From positions 186,001-250,000 of the forward strand of contig NZ_JODS01000002.1 of NCBI RefSeq assembly GCF_000718025.1: a stretch of DNA of 64,000 nucleotides, given 5' to 3'. The position numbers and the translations under genes were made by a program. This document shows, one piece after another, positions 1 through 7,400 of the stretch; the first letter of the stretch is position 1, and the number at the start of each line of letters is the position of its first letter. Origin of the DNA: Kitasatospora purpeofusca. Its GTDB lineage: Bacteria > Actinomycetota > Actinomycetes > Streptomycetales > Streptomycetaceae. Under the pieces are notes generated by a model, which had not been told where the DNA came from, made no database searches, and saw only the letters and a list, made by a program, of their open reading frames with translations.

Positions 1-594
1 GGCGGGCAGGTGGACGTCGATCGTCCGCCCGGCCGCCTCGGCGCGCACGGTGCGCCCGCGCGGGACCTCCGGGCGGCGTTCGGCGTACGGCTGGGGAAGC
101 GCCTCGGGCAGGGCGAGCACCGAGGAGGGGTGGCGTCCGTCGCGGCCGGGCAGCCGGGGGCCCCGGTCGAGCGGGTCGGGACGGGCGTCGTCCAGGACCT
201 TCAGCCAGTCCGCCCGATGGGTACCGGGGACGGTCCCGCGCACCGGGTACAGCTGGTAGGACGCCCGGTGGTCGGCGCGCAGCCGGTAGGTGCGCGACCA
301 GCCGCCGGCCCGGCGCTCCATCAGGTGCGGGGTGAGGTCGCCGGCGTGCCGGTCCTTGTCGGTGACGGTGTGGACGAGCGCGAGCACGCCGTCGTACGGC
401 GCCTCGCCCGGCTCGTCGCGCAGCACGAAGGTCACCTGCCGGTAGGCCGGGTCCTCGGGGTCGGGGTCGACCAGCGGGGCGCCCTCGGCGGCCACCCGGG
501 CCCAGAACGCGTCGTCGGGGCCGGGCTGTCCGTGCTGCGCCGCGGTGCCGGGCTGCTCATTCGCTGTTGCCGGGCAGGGCTGTTCGTTCTGCAC
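1..594 (-). CDS. Enterochelin-esterase-like protein, N-terminal part (runs off left edge)
   Basis: Partial gene; 198 N-terminal residues are visible and the frame is still open at base 1. The visible part matches the N-terminal domain of enterochelin (Fes-type) esterases, with the landmarks DDAFWARVAAEGAPLVDPDP, VTFVLRDE, and a run reading TYRLRADHRASYQLYP. The alpha/beta hydrolase catalytic half lies outside the window. This family hydrolyses ferric catecholate trilactone siderophores in the cytoplasm to release iron. The start is GTG at 594, preceded by GAGGAG at a suitable distance. It begins 19 nt after the permease stop, so it is probably the second gene of an iron-regulated operon. Its presence suggests the imported siderophore is an ester-linked catecholate, which is an inference. 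Confidence 0.8.
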   Translation of the reverse strand, partial: MQNEQPCPATANEQPGTAAQHGQPGPDDAFWARVAAEGAPLVDPDPEDPAYRQVTFVLRDEPGEAPYDGVLALVHTVTDKDRHAGDLTPHLMERRAGGWSRTYRLRADHRASYQLYPVRGTVPGTHRADWLKVLDDARPDPLDRGPRLPGRDGRHPSSVLALPEALPQPYAERRPEVPRGRTVRAEAAGRTIDVHLPA

Positions 595-613
595 TGTGAG
601 AACTCCTCGATGA

Positions 614-2785
614 TCAGGCGGGGTTGCCCTTGCGGCCGAGCAACACCCAGAGCAGGAACGGGCCGCCGAGCACGGTGGTGACGATGCCGACCGGGATCTC
701 GACGCCGGAGATCAGGACCCGGCCGAGGGTGTCGGCGAGCACGATCAGCACCGCGCCGACCAGGGCCGAGCCGAGCACCGGGACGCGGGACGGCCCGGCC
801 AGCCGGCCGGCCACGACGGGGGCGGCCAGCGCGACGAAGCCGACCGGTCCGCAGATCCCGACGGCGAGTCCGGCGAGTGCCACCGCCAGCAGCAGGCAGG
901 CGAGCCGGACCCGGCCGGGGTCGACGCCGAGCGAGGAGGCCACATTGTCGTCGAAGCGCAGCACCGCCAGCCGGCGGGCCACCACCAGTGCGACCGGCAC
1001 CAGGACGGCGAGGCCGATCAGCACGGGGGTGGCGACCTCGTAGTCCCGGCCGTTGAGGCTGCCGGAGGTCCAGACGTACAGCGAGGAGGCGGAGCTGAGC
1101 GAGCGCCGGGCCATCGCGACCTGGATGATCGCGGAGGCGAGCGCCGACATGGCGAGGCCGACCACGAGCACCCGGTAGCCGCGGGCGCCGAGGCCGCCGG
1201 AGACGGCGGTGACCACGGCGACGGCGACCAGCGCGCCGATCGGCCCGGCCCACCAGGCGCCGAACGCGCCGGTGGCGGTGACGGAGATCAGTACGGCGGC
1301 GGTGGCGCCGTCGTTGACGCCGAGCAGTTCGGGGGTGGCGAGCCGGTTGCGGGCCAGCGTCTGGGTGAGGCAGCCGGCCAGGCCGAGCGCGGCGCCGGCG
1401 GCCAGGCCGGCGACGATCCGGCCGAGCCGGAACTTCTGCACCAGCAGGACGTCGAGGCGGTCGCCGTAGCCGAAGACGGCCCGGAAGGTGGAGCCGAGGT
1501 CGAGTTCGCTCTGACCGGCGTGCGCGGACACCACCACGGCGGCGAGCAGCGCGGCGGCGAGGCCGAGCGCGGCCAGTGCCGAGCGCCGCGGGAGCAGGAC
1601 GGACAGCGCGCCGCGCCGGATCACCACGTCCGGCCTGGGCGGCTTCTCCTCCGGGTGGCCGCTGCGGCCGGAGGACTCGGTGGGGGCGGTGTCGGTCAGT
1701 CCGAGCGCGGCGTTCTTCCTGGACCGCACGATGGCGATCAGCGTGGGCGCGCCGACCAGTGCGACGATGACCGACACGGGGGCCTCGAAGGGCCGGGCGA
1801 CCACCCGGGCGAGCACGTCCGCCCCGGTCAGCACGGCGGCGCCGACGAGCCCGGCGAGCAGGGTGAGCCGGCCGACCCGGGGGCCGGCCGCGGCCCGCGC
1901 CAGGAAGCCGGCGAGCAGGCCGAGGAAGGAGATCGGCCCGGCCAGGGCGACGGCGGAGGCGGTGAGCAGGGTGACGGCGAGCGCGACGGCGGCGCGGGTG
2001 GCGCCGGGGCGGTGGCCGAGGCCGCGGGCGAGGTCGTCGCCGAGCGCGAGCGCGGACAGCGGCCGGGTGGTGAGCAGGGCGACCACGAAGCCGACCCCGA
2101 GCACCGGGGCGAGCTGGCCCAGGGTGGTCCAGCCCTCCACGCCGGCCAGCGAGCCGAGCACCCAGACCCGGTAGCGGTCGTACGCCTCGGGGGAGTTGAC
2201 GATCAGTACGCCGGTGAGGCCGCCGAAGGTGGCGCCGACGGCGGAGCCGCCGAGGACGAGCCGCATGGGGGAGCCGCCGCCCCGGCTGCCGGCGATCGCC
2301 AGCACGAGTCCGCTGGCCAGGACGGCGCCGCCGAAGGCGAAGGCGAGGTAGCCGTAGGAGGTCTGGACGCCGAGCACGGCGATGCCGAGGACGACGCCGA
2401 GCGAGGCGCCGGCGTTGACGCCGAGCAGGCCGGTCTCGGCGAGCGGATTGCGGGTGACGGCCTGGAGTTGGGCGCCCGCCACCCCGAGTGCGGCGCCGAC
2501 CAGCAGCGCGGTCAGGGTGCGGGGGAGGCGCAGGTCGCCGACGACCAGGGCGAGGCGGCTGTCGGCGCGGGCGCCGTCGGTGTCGAGCAGGTAGTCCAGC
2601 ACGCGGCCGGGGCCCACCTCGCCGGCGCCGACGGACAGCGAGAGCGCCGTCAGCGCGAGCAGTGCGGCGAGGATGCCGCCGAGGGTGATCCAGGCGGTGC
2701 GGCGGGACCGGTCGGCCGTCGGCGGTGCGGGGGCGGAGGGCTCCGCGCCGGCCGCTTCGACGGCACCCACTTGCGACAATGTCAT
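614..2785 (-). CDS. Fused double FecCD-type iron-siderophore permease
   Basis: 723-residue polytopic membrane protein built of two tandem FecCD permease domains (roughly residues 30-350 and 395-720), the arrangement of FhuB. Each half carries the family signature: LRLPRTLTALLVGAALGVAG with NPLAETGLLGVNAGAS in the first, and FRLGRIVAGLAAGAALGLAG with NRLATPELLGVNDGAT in the second. It forms the membrane channel for ferric-siderophore import together with the receptor at 2950 and the ATPase at 4178, which lie divergently. The ATG directly abuts a DtxR-type iron box and has no Shine-Dalgarno, so a leaderless iron-repressed transcript is likely. An in-frame GTG at 2770 is an alternative start but also lacks an obvious ribosome binding site. 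Confidence 0.93.
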   Translation of the reverse strand: MTLSQVGAVEAAGAEPSAPAPPTADRSRRTAWITLGGILAALLALTALSLSVGAGEVGPGRVLDYLLDTDGARADSRLALVVGDLRLPRTLTALLVGAALGVAGAQLQAVTRNPLAETGLLGVNAGASLGVVLGIAVLGVQTSYGYLAFAFGGAVLASGLVLAIAGSRGGGSPMRLVLGGSAVGATFGGLTGVLIVNSPEAYDRYRVWVLGSLAGVEGWTTLGQLAPVLGVGFVVALLTTRPLSALALGDDLARGLGHRPGATRAAVALAVTLLTASAVALAGPISFLGLLAGFLARAAAGPRVGRLTLLAGLVGAAVLTGADVLARVVARPFEAPVSVIVALVGAPTLIAIVRSRKNAALGLTDTAPTESSGRSGHPEEKPPRPDVVIRRGALSVLLPRRSALAALGLAAALLAAVVVSAHAGQSELDLGSTFRAVFGYGDRLDVLLVQKFRLGRIVAGLAAGAALGLAGCLTQTLARNRLATPELLGVNDGATAAVLISVTATGAFGAWWAGPIGALVAVAVVTAVSGGLGARGYRVLVVGLAMSALASAIIQVAMARRSLSSASSLYVWTSGSLNGRDYEVATPVLIGLAVLVPVALVVARRLAVLRFDDNVASSLGVDPGRVRLACLLLAVALAGLAVGICGPVGFVALAAPVVAGRLAGPSRVPVLGSALVGAVLIVLADTLGRVLISGVEIPVGIVTTVLGGPFLLWVLLGRKGNPA

Positions 2786-2803
2786 AAGGTAAGGCTAACC
2801 TAA
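2785..2803. promoter_or_regulatory. DtxR/IdeR/DmdR-type iron box
   Basis: The 19-base sequence TAAGGTAAGGCTAACCTAA is close to the palindromic iron-box consensus TTAGGTTAGGCTAACCTAA. Read on the minus strand, TAGCCT inside the box sits at the right distance to be a -10 hexamer for transcription beginning at the permease ATG (2785). Repressor bound with Fe2+ would block the promoter. It may also serve the divergent receptor gene at 2950, since no second box is visible between them. Confidence 0.9.
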
Positions 2804-2949
2804 TGCTCAGCGCGGTCGGACGGGCGTCCGAGTCGGGGGGCATCTGTCCGGATCATCCCGGTTCGCGTCACCGCACCACCGCTGCACCGTCGTATTCCGC
2901 ACCGTCAGTCCGTACGGCCCGTACGTAACACCCTTGCCCGGAGGCATCC

Positions 2950-4002
2950 ATGTCCACCCCCCAGAGCCCGCTGCACCTCGCCCGCCGTCGTGCGGTCCAG
3001 GCGGTGGCCGCCACCGGGGCGGCCACGCTCCTGCTCGTCGGCTGCGGCTCGTCGGGCTCCTCCGACAAGGCGTCCTCCGACAAGGGCTCCCCGTCCGCCG
3101 CCACGACCGCGGGCGCCTCGACCGCCGCGGGCAGCCCGGCCGCCCCGGCCGCCGGTGACAAGCGGACCGTCAAGGACGCCACCGGTACGGCCGTCGAGAT
3201 CCCCGCCGAGCCCAAGCGCATCGTCACCCTCACCCAGGAGGACCTCGACGCGGTGCTCGCCCTCGGCCTCAAGCCGGCCGGCATCACCAACGGCCAGGGC
3301 CTCAACGAGCCGCCGGCGTACCTGAAGGACAAGGTCCAGGGCATCCCGGTGGTCGGCAACCTGCTCCAGCCCGTCATGGACAAGGTGATCGCCGCCAAGC
3401 CCGACCTCATCCTGGCCGGCGACATGCAGGACCAGCAGGTCCTCAAGCAGCTGCGCGAGATCACCCCCGCCACCCTGGTCACGATGGCTCCGACCGACGA
3501 CTGGAAGCTCTCCTTCCGCGGAATCGGAAACGCCCTCAACAAGCTGGAGCAGGCCAACAAGGTCATCGCCGACTACGACGCCAAGGCCGTCAAGGCCGGC
3601 GGCGAGCTGGGCGCCAACAAGGGCGCGGCCGTCTCCATCGTCCGCTGGAACCCGACCGGTCCCAGCTGGATGGAGAAGAAGCAGTTCGCCAGCGGCGTCG
3701 CCCTCGACATGGGCCTGACCCGCCCGAAGGCCCAGGACAAGGACGGCAACGCGCACACCCCGGCGCTGAGCCTGGAGAAGATCAACGAGATCGACGGCGA
3801 CTGGCTGTTCCTGTCCACCCTCACCGACGACGGCAAGGCCGCGCTGAAGGACGTCCAGTCCAAGCCCGCCTACCAGGAGCTCGGCGCCGTGAAGAACAAC
3901 CACACCGTGACCGTGGACGGTTCGGTCTGGTCGACCCGCGGCGGCCCGCTCGCCGCGGACGTCGTGATCGGCGACATCGGCAAGGCGCTCGCCGCCAAGT
4001 GA
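2950..4002 (+). CDS. Iron-siderophore ABC transporter substrate-binding lipoprotein
   Basis: 350-residue secreted lipoprotein. It has a basic N-terminus and hydrophobic segment (residues 12-31) followed by a lipobox LVGC with the lipidated Cys at 32, then a Ser/Ala/Pro-rich tether to about residue 70. The rest is a helical-backbone periplasmic-binding-protein type 2 fold, with landmarks PKRIVTLTQEDLDAVLALGL and VIAAKPDLILAG. It captures ferric siderophore outside the membrane and delivers it to the fused permease encoded divergently. GGAGG lies just upstream of the ATG. A strong hairpin follows the stop, separating it from the ATPase gene on the same strand. Confidence 0.92.
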   Translation: MSTPQSPLHLARRRAVQAVAATGAATLLLVGCGSSGSSDKASSDKGSPSAATTAGASTAAGSPAAPAAGDKRTVKDATGTAVEIPAEPKRIVTLTQEDLDAVLALGLKPAGITNGQGLNEPPAYLKDKVQGIPVVGNLLQPVMDKVIAAKPDLILAGDMQDQQVLKQLREITPATLVTMAPTDDWKLSFRGIGNALNKLEQANKVIADYDAKAVKAGGELGANKGAAVSIVRWNPTGPSWMEKKQFASGVALDMGLTRPKAQDKDGNAHTPALSLEKINEIDGDWLFLSTLTDDGKAALKDVQSKPAYQELGAVKNNHTVTVDGSVWSTRGGPLAADVVIGDIGKALAAK

Positions 4003-4009
4003 CCCGCCG

Positions 4010-4043
4010 ACGGCGGGCGCCCTCCTCACCGGGCGCCCGCCGT
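4010..4043 (+). terminator. Hairpin after the receptor gene
   Basis: Perfect 13-bp inverted repeat (4010-4022 with 4031-4043) with an 8-nt loop, 8 bases after the receptor stop and followed by a short T-rich stretch. It lies before the ATPase gene, so it may only attenuate read-through and raise receptor levels relative to the ATPase. Confidence 0.7.
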
Positions 4044-4089
4044 TCGGTGTTTCCCCACCGCGGTCCCTTGCCCGCTGCGCCCCATCCCC

Positions 4090-4157
4090 GCTGTCCCGGC
4101 ATCTCTGCTGTCCCGGCATCTGTGCCGTCCCGCCATCGTTGCCAACCCGCCATCTTT
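4090..4157 (+). repeat. 17-bp imperfect tandem repeat, 4 copies
   Basis: Four consecutive 17-base units (starting 4090, 4107, 4124, 4141), the first being GCTGTCCCGGCATCTCT, with a degenerate copy before them at about 4074. They fill the leader just upstream of the ATPase start. No function is evident; slippage duplication is the simplest origin. Confidence 0.8.
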
Positions 4158-4177
4158 GCGAAACCGAGGAATCCGCC

Positions 4178-4969
4178 ATGGAGTTGACGGTCGAGGGCCT
4201 CAAGGCCGGCTACGGCCCCGGACGCCCGGTGCTCGGCGGCGTCGACCTCACCGTGCCCGGCGGGCAGGTGGTGGCCGTCGTCGGCCCGAACGGCTGCGGC
4301 AAGTCCACCCTGCTGCGATCGATCGCCCGGCTGCACCGGCCCGACTCCGGCCGGGTGCTGGTCGGCGGCGAGGACATCTGGAAGCTGCGCCCCCGGCAGG
4401 CCGCGCACCGGGTCGCGCTGCTGCCGCAGAGCCCGCAGGCGCCGGAGGCGGTCACCGTGGCCGGGCTGGTCCGCTACGGCCGCCACCCGCACCAGGGCCT
4501 GTTCCGGCAGTGGTCCGCCGACGACGAGCGGCTCACCGCCGAGGCCCTGCGGGCCACCGGTGTCGAGGAGTTCGCCGACCGCCGGCTCGACCGGCTCTCC
4601 GGCGGGCAGCGGCAGCGCTGCTGGCTCGCCATGGTGCTGGCCCAGGACGCGCCCGTGGTCCTGCTCGACGAGCCGACCAGCGCCCTCGACCTCGGCCACG
4701 CGGTCGAGGTGCTGGAGCTGGTGCGGGAGGTCGCGGCGGGCGGGCGCACCGTTGTCATGGTGCTGCACGACCTCGCGGCGGCCGCCCGCTACGCCGACCT
4801 GGTGGTGGCGATGCGCGGCGGCGAGATGATCGCCTGCGGTCCGCCGCGCGAGGTGGTGGACGCGCCGCTGGTGCGGGCGCTGTACGACGTCGACAGCGAT
4901 GTGCTCGCGGCCCCCGGGGACGGCGCGCCGGTGATCGTCCCGCGTGCGGGGAGCCGGGCGGCGGCCTGA
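4178..4969 (+). CDS. Iron-siderophore ABC transporter ATPase
   Basis: 263-residue cytoplasmic ATPase of the FecE/FepC/FhuC type. Walker A GPNGCGKST is at residues 36-44, the ABC signature LSGGQRQR at 140-147, Walker B VVLLDEP follows, and the H-loop is in VLHDLAAA. It energises the fused permease at 614. The ATG at 4178 was chosen over an upstream in-frame ATG because GAGGA sits 7 bases before it and the protein then begins as the family does (MELTVEGLKAGYG). It lies downstream of the receptor but behind a hairpin and a tandem-repeat leader, so its expression may be partly independent. Confidence 0.93.
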   Translation: MELTVEGLKAGYGPGRPVLGGVDLTVPGGQVVAVVGPNGCGKSTLLRSIARLHRPDSGRVLVGGEDIWKLRPRQAAHRVALLPQSPQAPEAVTVAGLVRYGRHPHQGLFRQWSADDERLTAEALRATGVEEFADRRLDRLSGGQRQRCWLAMVLAQDAPVVLLDEPTSALDLGHAVEVLELVREVAAGGRTVVMVLHDLAAAARYADLVVAMRGGEMIACGPPREVVDAPLVRALYDVDSDVLAAPGDGAPVIVPRAGSRAAA

Positions 4970-5117
4970 CCGGTCCGGTCCTCGGGGGTCCTCCGAACGG
5001 ACCTGGGGGCGCGGCGGGTTGCCGGGCGGGCGCCGGGCCCGGTGTGGTCTGCTGGACGGGCGTCCGCCGGACGTCCGTGCCGCCGCCGCGCCCGCGCCGC
5101 CTCCGGGAGGGTCACCG

Positions 5118-6386
5118 ATGCCCCGCCGTACCGCCGCCCTGCTCGTCGCCATCGCCCTCGGCTCGGCCGCCGCGGCGGGCTGTTCCTCGGCCGCCGGTCC
5201 CGAGCCGGCCGGCGGGTCGTCCTCGGGGGCGGGTGCTGCGGCCTCCGTGCCCACCCCGGTGGTCTCCACGCCGGCGGTCTCCGCGTCGACGCCCCCTGCT
5301 CCGACGACCCCTGCTCCGACGCCCGTTGCTCCGACGGCCTCCGCCTCGACCGACGCTCCCGCGCCCTCCTCTTCCTCCGCTCCCGCCCCCGCCTCGGTGT
5401 CCGTCCGGGGCACCGTCACCGACGGCCTCGCGTCCCCTTGGGCCCTGGCCGTCCTGCCCGGCGGAGACCTGCTGGTCTCCGAACGCGACAGCGCCCGGAT
5501 CCTGCGGGTCTCGGCGAAGGACGGCGGCAAGGCGGTGGCCGGTACCGTCCCGGGTGTCACCTCCGGCGGCGAGGGCGGCCTGCTCGGCCTCGCCCTCTCG
5601 CCGGACTTCGCCACCGACCACCAGGTGTACGCGTACTTCTCCACCGGCTCGGACAACCGGATCGTCCGGTTCGACCTCGACCCCTCCCGGCCCAGCGGTT
5701 CCCGACTCGGCGCCCCCACGCTCCTGTTCAGCGGTATCCCGCACGGGCCCCGGCACAACGGCGGGCGGATCGCGTTCGGCCCGGACGGCTTCCTCTACGC
5801 CGGTACCGGCGACGCCAACGACCGCTCGCTCGCCCAGGACCGCGACTCCCTCGGCGGCAAGATCCTCCGGCTGACCCGCGACGGCGACCCCGCGCCCGGC
5901 AACCCGTTCCCCGGCTCGCCGGTCTGGTCGCTCGGCCACCGCAACATCCAGGGGCTGGCCTGGGACCCGCAGGGGCGGCTCTGGGCCTCGGAGTTCGGCC
6001 AGGACACCTGGGACGAGCTGAACCTCATCACCCCCGGCGGCAACTACGGCTGGCCCACCGTCGAGGGCGCCGCCGGGCGGGCGGGGTTCACCGACCCGAT
6101 CGCCCAGTGGCACACCGCCGACGCCTCGCCGAGCGGCATCGCCTTCGCCCGCGGCGCGGTTTGGGTGGCCGCGCTGCGCGGCACCCGGCTCTGGCGGGTC
6201 CCGGTGGACGGCGACCGGGCGGCCGGCGCCCCGCAGGACTTCCTCAAGGGCGAGTACGGCCGGCTGCGCACCGTGGCGGCCGACGGGGACGGCACCCTGC
6301 TCCTCGTCACCGACAACACCGACGGCCGGGGCTCGCCGCGGCCGGGCGACGACCGGATTCTGCGACTGGAAGTCAACGGCGGGTGA
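5118..6386 (+). CDS. PQQ-dependent sugar dehydrogenase-like lipoprotein (glucose/sorbosone dehydrogenase family)
   Basis: 422-residue exported lipoprotein. A short signal peptide ends in AAGC (Cys 22), followed by an 80-residue Ala/Pro/Ser/Thr tether, then a beta-propeller of the GSDH family beginning near GLASPWALAVLPGGDLLVSE. Family landmarks include GGLLGLALSPDF, GPRHNGGRIAFGPDG, YAGTGDAND, GKILRLTRDG, GHRNIQGLAWDP and EFGQDTWDELN, including the catalytic-type His of the HN-G-R motif. Homologues oxidise sugars with PQQ, but many actinobacterial members have no proven substrate. GGGAGG precedes the ATG at 5118. It appears monocistronic. Confidence 0.88.
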   Translation: MPRRTAALLVAIALGSAAAAGCSSAAGPEPAGGSSSGAGAAASVPTPVVSTPAVSASTPPAPTTPAPTPVAPTASASTDAPAPSSSSAPAPASVSVRGTVTDGLASPWALAVLPGGDLLVSERDSARILRVSAKDGGKAVAGTVPGVTSGGEGGLLGLALSPDFATDHQVYAYFSTGSDNRIVRFDLDPSRPSGSRLGAPTLLFSGIPHGPRHNGGRIAFGPDGFLYAGTGDANDRSLAQDRDSLGGKILRLTRDGDPAPGNPFPGSPVWSLGHRNIQGLAWDPQGRLWASEFGQDTWDELNLITPGGNYGWPTVEGAAGRAGFTDPIAQWHTADASPSGIAFARGAVWVAALRGTRLWRVPVDGDRAAGAPQDFLKGEYGRLRTVAADGDGTLLLVTDNTDGRGSPRPGDDRILRLEVNGG

Positions 6387-6508
6387 CGGAGAGTCGTATC
6401 CGGCCACTCGTTCGAGCGGTTTGAACGCGGTTCGACCGGGGATCCGCCACTTCCTACCGTTCAGTACCCCTCCCTGCCCGCCGCGTTGTCAGTGTGTCCC
6501 GTTACGTT

Positions 6509-6536
6509 CCTCCCAACTGACCGACCAGCTGGGAGG
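6509..6536 (+). promoter_or_regulatory. Hairpin sequestering the ribosome binding site of the MoxR operon
   Basis: 11-bp stem with one mismatch (6509-6519 with 6526-6536) and a 6-nt loop. Its 3' arm contains GGGAGG, the Shine-Dalgarno of the GTG start at 6546. If transcribed, the RNA could hide the ribosome binding site of the first operon gene. Confidence 0.5.
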
Positions 6537-6545
6537 AGAGCGGCC

Positions 6546-7400
6546 GTGGCGTGGGTTGAAACGGGTTCGGGCGGCTATTTCGTCGCCTTCGACGAGGAGG
6601 GCAAGGTGGTCTGCCGCAATGCGGCGGGCCGTCAGCTGAAAGCCGTCCCGCCGAAGCTGAACGACGATCCGGTGGTGCTCGGACTCCGGCAGCTCACCGA
6701 CTGGCTGGACGCCCACCGGCGCGGCTGCCTGGAGACCGCCGAGCGGTGGATGGTGCGCTCGCTGCCGGTGCCCGCCGCCGTCGTCACCGCCGTCTGGGCG
6801 GACGAGGCGTGGCGCGAGGTCCTGCGCGACCTCGTGGTCACGGGGGCCGACGGCGAGGTGGCCGGCTTCCTGCGCGGGGCCGACGCCGAGCGCGGCATCG
6901 GCCTGGTCGACCTCGACGGGGACACCGTCCGGCTCACCGGCAGCGAGCTGCGGATACCCCACCCGGTCCTGCTGGACGAGCTCGACGAACTGCGCGAGTT
7001 CGCCGTCGAACTCGGCGTCTCCCAGCAGGTCCAGCAGCTGTACCGGGAGGTCTGGCACCGGCCGGCGGGCGTCACCGGCACCCAGGTCGACACCTACGCG
7101 GGCGGCCGCTACGCCGCGCTGCGCGAGCTGCTCGGCCGCTGCGCCAGGCTCGGCCACCGGGTCCGCGGCGGGCACGCCGTGCTGCCCGTGGTCGAGGACG
7201 GGCGGGCCCTGGAGGCCCGGGTCTGGGTCGGCGACTACTACGAGTACGACGAGTGCGAGACCGGCGCGCTCAGCTGGACCGGCCCGGACGGCAAGGTCCT
7301 GCCGCTGGCCGAGGTCGGACCGGTCGCCTGGTCCGAGGGGATGCGGATGGCCGCCGCACTGTACGCCGGCCGCACGATCGAAGGGGAGGAAGCCGCATGA
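6546..7400 (+). CDS. Stand-alone DUF4132-type protein, first gene of the MoxR-vWA operon
   Basis: 284-residue soluble protein. The middle carries the pattern of the DUF4132 domain seen at the C-terminus of MolR/YehI proteins: short beta strands (DLDGDTVRLTG), then IPHPVLLDELDELREFAVEL, then VSQQVQQLYREVW. The function of the domain is unknown. In Enterobacteria large DUF4132 proteins sit with a MoxR ATPase, a vWA protein and a SWIM protein, as here; in this window the domain is a small separate protein. The GTG at 6546 was chosen because GGGAGGAG lies before it and upstream codons are not protein-like. Its stop overlaps the next ATG by 4 nt (ATGA). Confidence 0.72.
   Translation: MAWVETGSGGYFVAFDEEGKVVCRNAAGRQLKAVPPKLNDDPVVLGLRQLTDWLDAHRRGCLETAERWMVRSLPVPAAVVTAVWADEAWREVLRDLVVTGADGEVAGFLRGADAERGIGLVDLDGDTVRLTGSELRIPHPVLLDELDELREFAVELGVSQQVQQLYREVWHRPAGVTGTQVDTYAGGRYAALRELLGRCARLGHRVRGGHAVLPVVEDGRALEARVWVGDYYEYDECETGALSWTGPDGKVLPLAEVGPVAWSEGMRMAAALYAGRTIEGEEAA

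Noticed and set aside
432..2843. Long Arg/Pro-rich open frame overlapping the permease gene in another frame
   Set aside because: Composition is that of a shifted high-GC coding frame; the permease in the other frame has full family motifs.
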